64,000 bases of DNA from Xylona heveae TC161 (taxonomy: Eukaryota; Ascomycota; Xylonomycetes; Xylonales; Xylonaceae): the NCBI RefSeq assembly GCF_001619985.1, contig NW_017264205.1:434001-498000 (forward strand), in the 5' to 3' direction. Every line of letters starts with the position of its first letter. Position 1 is the first letter of the stretch. The notes below the pieces were generated by a model. The model had not been told where the DNA came from, made no database searches, and saw only the letters and a list, made by a program, of their open reading frames with translations. A program made the position numbers and the translations under genes. This document shows, one piece after another, positions 61,786 to 64,000 of the stretch.

Positions 61786-63605
61786 CTACGCTGTGGATGC
61801 GTCGCCTGCATTCCCAGATCCTCTTCCTGCGCCGCCGCCTCCGCGTCCTCGACCTCGTCCACCTTTTGCTGGTATCGCTCCTGAATTTCCTCCTGCATGT
61901 CCCAAGCTACGGCCCTCACTTTTGCCTCCTTTGGCACTTGGTGTCGAACGAGCCTGAGGTTTTCGTTCAACAATAGTGACTTGACCTTGACCGATGCTGA
62001 CTGGACTGGCCTTAACGGCGGCTTGTAAGCCTTGAGCATCGGCAAAGTCAACATATGCAAATCCCTTGCGCTTATCCATCTCGACCTTTGTGACTTTTCC
62101 GTATGCGCTCATAGATGTAGTTACCAATGGCTCCGTGATACCTTGTGAGACATTTGCATGTTTTAGGAATGCTTGCGTAGGACCGGCAGAAGTTGATTGC
62201 GTAGGAGCGTTGGAAGAAGCTGTGTTTGCTGAACTTCCCTTCGATGCCGGCCGAGATGCTGCTTGTCCCCCTCCGGGTTTTCCAGAACCCGGCTTCTTCA
62301 AAAGAGTGGGAGCTGGAGAGGGTGTCTGTGAAGGAGTAGTAGACGAGACTCCACTCTTTTCCGTCTTCTTCTCTCCACGTGCGCGCTTTCCTTCGCCTTT
62401 GGGAGCCCTCGTGCTAGTGGATGCTCCCTTTTCCGTTGGCGCTGGCGAGCTAGGTTTTGTCGCTGGTTCATCTTGCTTGGAGGAGCTCTGCGCTCTAGAT
62501 GATGTTCCGGCCGAAGTAGTCTCGGTGCTTGTTTCCCGCTTTGATCCACGTCTGCCACTGCCACTTCCAAGCCCCAAATCCCTTTGCAGTATCTTTGCAG
62601 CGGCGCTTGCATTTCCGCGCTCTCGTTTCCTCTCTGTCTCTTTGGACGGAGCCGCGGCAACAGTCGGGGATGAGGGTTGGCTTCTCTTACTAGGGGTTGA
62701 GGCCTCCCTGCTTAGAACCTTGATAGGGTCCTTGGCACCCCTCTCCGCTCGTGCTTCGCGCGAACCCTTCTTCTCTTGGCTGGAGGCAGCGTCCTTGCTA
62801 CTCTTTGTGAGGATTCTCTTTTCCGAAACTCGCTCGCTTCTGGATTCTTTCGATCCCCTAGAAGTAGTACTTGGCTCCTTGGTTTTCGCGGCTTTCTTCT
62901 CTTTAATGTATTGAACAAGCGGCGTAGTCGTGGCCGCCTCTTCCTTTTTTGAGGTCGATTCGGGCAAATTATCAACATTCGGTGGCTTCTGAATTGGGTT
63001 TGTGAGACTTTCGAGAAAGTCGATAAATTCGGGATCCTGATCTATTGTGCCCTGTCGAGCATCATTTCGACGACGGCCGTTCGGGATTCGTCCGTACGGA
63101 GCAAATTCTGCTGTAGGTGGCGCTAATAAACAAGGGTCTCTGAATGTGCCTTTTGCATCGTGAAAAGTAGTATTGCGCACAAGTTCTGAAAGCGCATTGA
63201 GATGAGTCGTGTCGGTCAAGTGGAGGTAAGCTCGAGAAGGGCGTGAAGGTTTTGCCGGACTGTAGATTTGACATCAGCGCTGCATCTTTTCTGGAAGTGC
63301 TTAGAATGGTATCTGTACTCTTTGGAGACCTTGCCAGGCCGGTATTGCGCCCAGTCAATCTTTCCTGCTCCTACTTTCCACTCATCGCCCAAAGCAGTAT
63401 CGAGTTCCGTAGCGCTAAATGCTGGTGGAAGCCTCCTAATTATCACCTTTAATCGGGGCGCATTCGATCTGCTAGAGCTTGTCTTTGGTGTATTGCCCGC
63501 CGATGTACCTTTCTGGATCGCCGAGGGGTTCACTGCAAGAATCCCGTTGACTGGGCCATCAGCAGAAGGTTTCGCTATCGAAATAGGCGCACCAGCGGCA
63601 GCCAT
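61786..63605 (-). CDS. UPF3: Nonsense-mediated decay factor Upf3
   Basis: Exons: 63605-63319 and 63259-61786; 1761 nt, 586 aa. Upf3 links Upf2 and the ribosome or exon junction complex in nonsense-mediated mRNA decay and shuttles to the nucleus. The Smg4/Upf3 domain (about 50-195) is clear: RLKVIIRRLPPAFSATELDT, IDWAQYRPGKVSK joined in phase to DPAKPSRPSRAYLHLTDT, then AKGTFRDPCLLAPPTAEFAP and DPEFIDFLESLTNP. The 59-nt intron has a GTACAG donor and CTACAG acceptor. A long Lys/Arg/Ser/Thr-rich disordered middle follows. Unusually, a second RRM-like domain lies near 470-540 (VTTSMSAYGKVTKVEMDKRK, GFAYVDFADAQGLQAAVKAS) and the end is an RGG-type tail (GGRGRGRGGGGAGRGSG). The start is the Met of MAAAGAPISIAKPSADG. 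Confidence 0.9.
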
Positions 63606-64000
63606 ACTGATCCCGGACCAGAAATGTGCCAGCTGATGGTGTTCCTTTGCCGGGTAAAAAGGAATAGACAATTGAAAAGTCAAATTCCAAATATGAGGCA
63701 AAAGTTGCTGATATCTTCAATTCACAGGATAGCTTACCGTTGATGGTTCAGACCAGATGTGCAGTTTGGCTGCCGTAGTGGATATGTGTACAGTAAGCGA
63801 TAACGGAGATCCGGGAACAAAGTACCTGGGACCTCCGCGAGGATTTCGAGGGCGAGTGGACTTGGTCATGAGTTGCCATGCGACGCCAGGGTCTTGACGT
63901 CTCATATGATAATTACACTTGACCGGAATATACTGTGATCACTCATCTAATCTCTAGCTGTACCATTTCCCCCTTGTATGTCCTGCACCCTTTGCAATTC
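63606..64000. other. Region upstream of UPF3 to window end
   Basis: 395 bp expected to hold the UPF3 leader and promoter. On the minus strand a GTAAGC donor at about 63,737 could start a leader intron ending before the UPF3 ATG; this is uncertain. A 62-codon minus-strand frame (63905-63717) has no recognisable content. Confidence 0.45.

Overview
The window reads as nuclear DNA of a filamentous ascomycete (Pezizomycotina, most likely Eurotiomycetes). It has spliced genes with short introns (mostly 46-130 bp, GTAAGT-type donors, YAG acceptors). It holds fungal-type families such as a SPX-ankyrin-GDPD phosphodiesterase, an UNC-45/Cro1/She4 protein and a Rtp1-type HEAT protein. Spacers are T-rich or microsatellite-rich. 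I recognise no tRNA, rRNA, CRISPR, bacterial-type operon, provirus or intact transposon. Exon models were built by hand from splice signals, reading phase and family conservation; every complete model sums to a multiple of three.

Layout, left to right: the 3' part of a large basic, serine-rich nuclear-type protein (1-3193, +); a repeat-filled spacer; GDE1 (9533-5460, -), with nine exons including a 4-nt micro-exon; a 2.2-kb spacer; a mitochondrial PPR-like protein (13629-11761, -) divergent from a CZIB/DUF866 zinc protein (13967-14750, +); a YCII-like small protein (15325-15023, -); the snRNP core protein SmF (16479-17050, +) convergent with RTP1 (20934-17422, -); a 3.5-kb gene-free but not low-complexity interval that I propose as a candidate telomerase RNA locus; PRMT5 (27670-24442, -) divergent from PRP43 (28344-30857, +); UNC-45/She4 (34321-31768, -) divergent from TFB4 of TFIIH (34981-36418, +); a 10.2-kb gene desert rich in triplicated 7-10-bp units; a small conserved-looking serine-rich protein (46654-47079, +); a 3-kb empty spacer; a 1780-aa WD40 protein with a huge SR-rich disordered tail (50105-55772, +); a conserved fungal membrane-type protein (58323-56812, -); threonine synthase THR4 (60591-58740, -) with GCRE-like promoter sites; and UPF3 (63605-61786, -).

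Most genes are housekeeping: pre-mRNA splicing (SmF, PRP43), mRNA surveillance (UPF3), RNA polymerase II function (RTP1, TFB4), arginine methylation of Sm proteins and histones (PRMT5), myosin folding, phosphate and phospholipid turnover (GDE1) and threonine synthesis. There is no operon or biosynthetic cluster logic. SmF and PRMT5 are known functional partners elsewhere, but here they are simply about 7 kb apart. The most notable observations are the 4-nt micro-exon in the GDPD active site, the candidate telomerase RNA, and the 10-kb desert upstream of a 141-aa gene.
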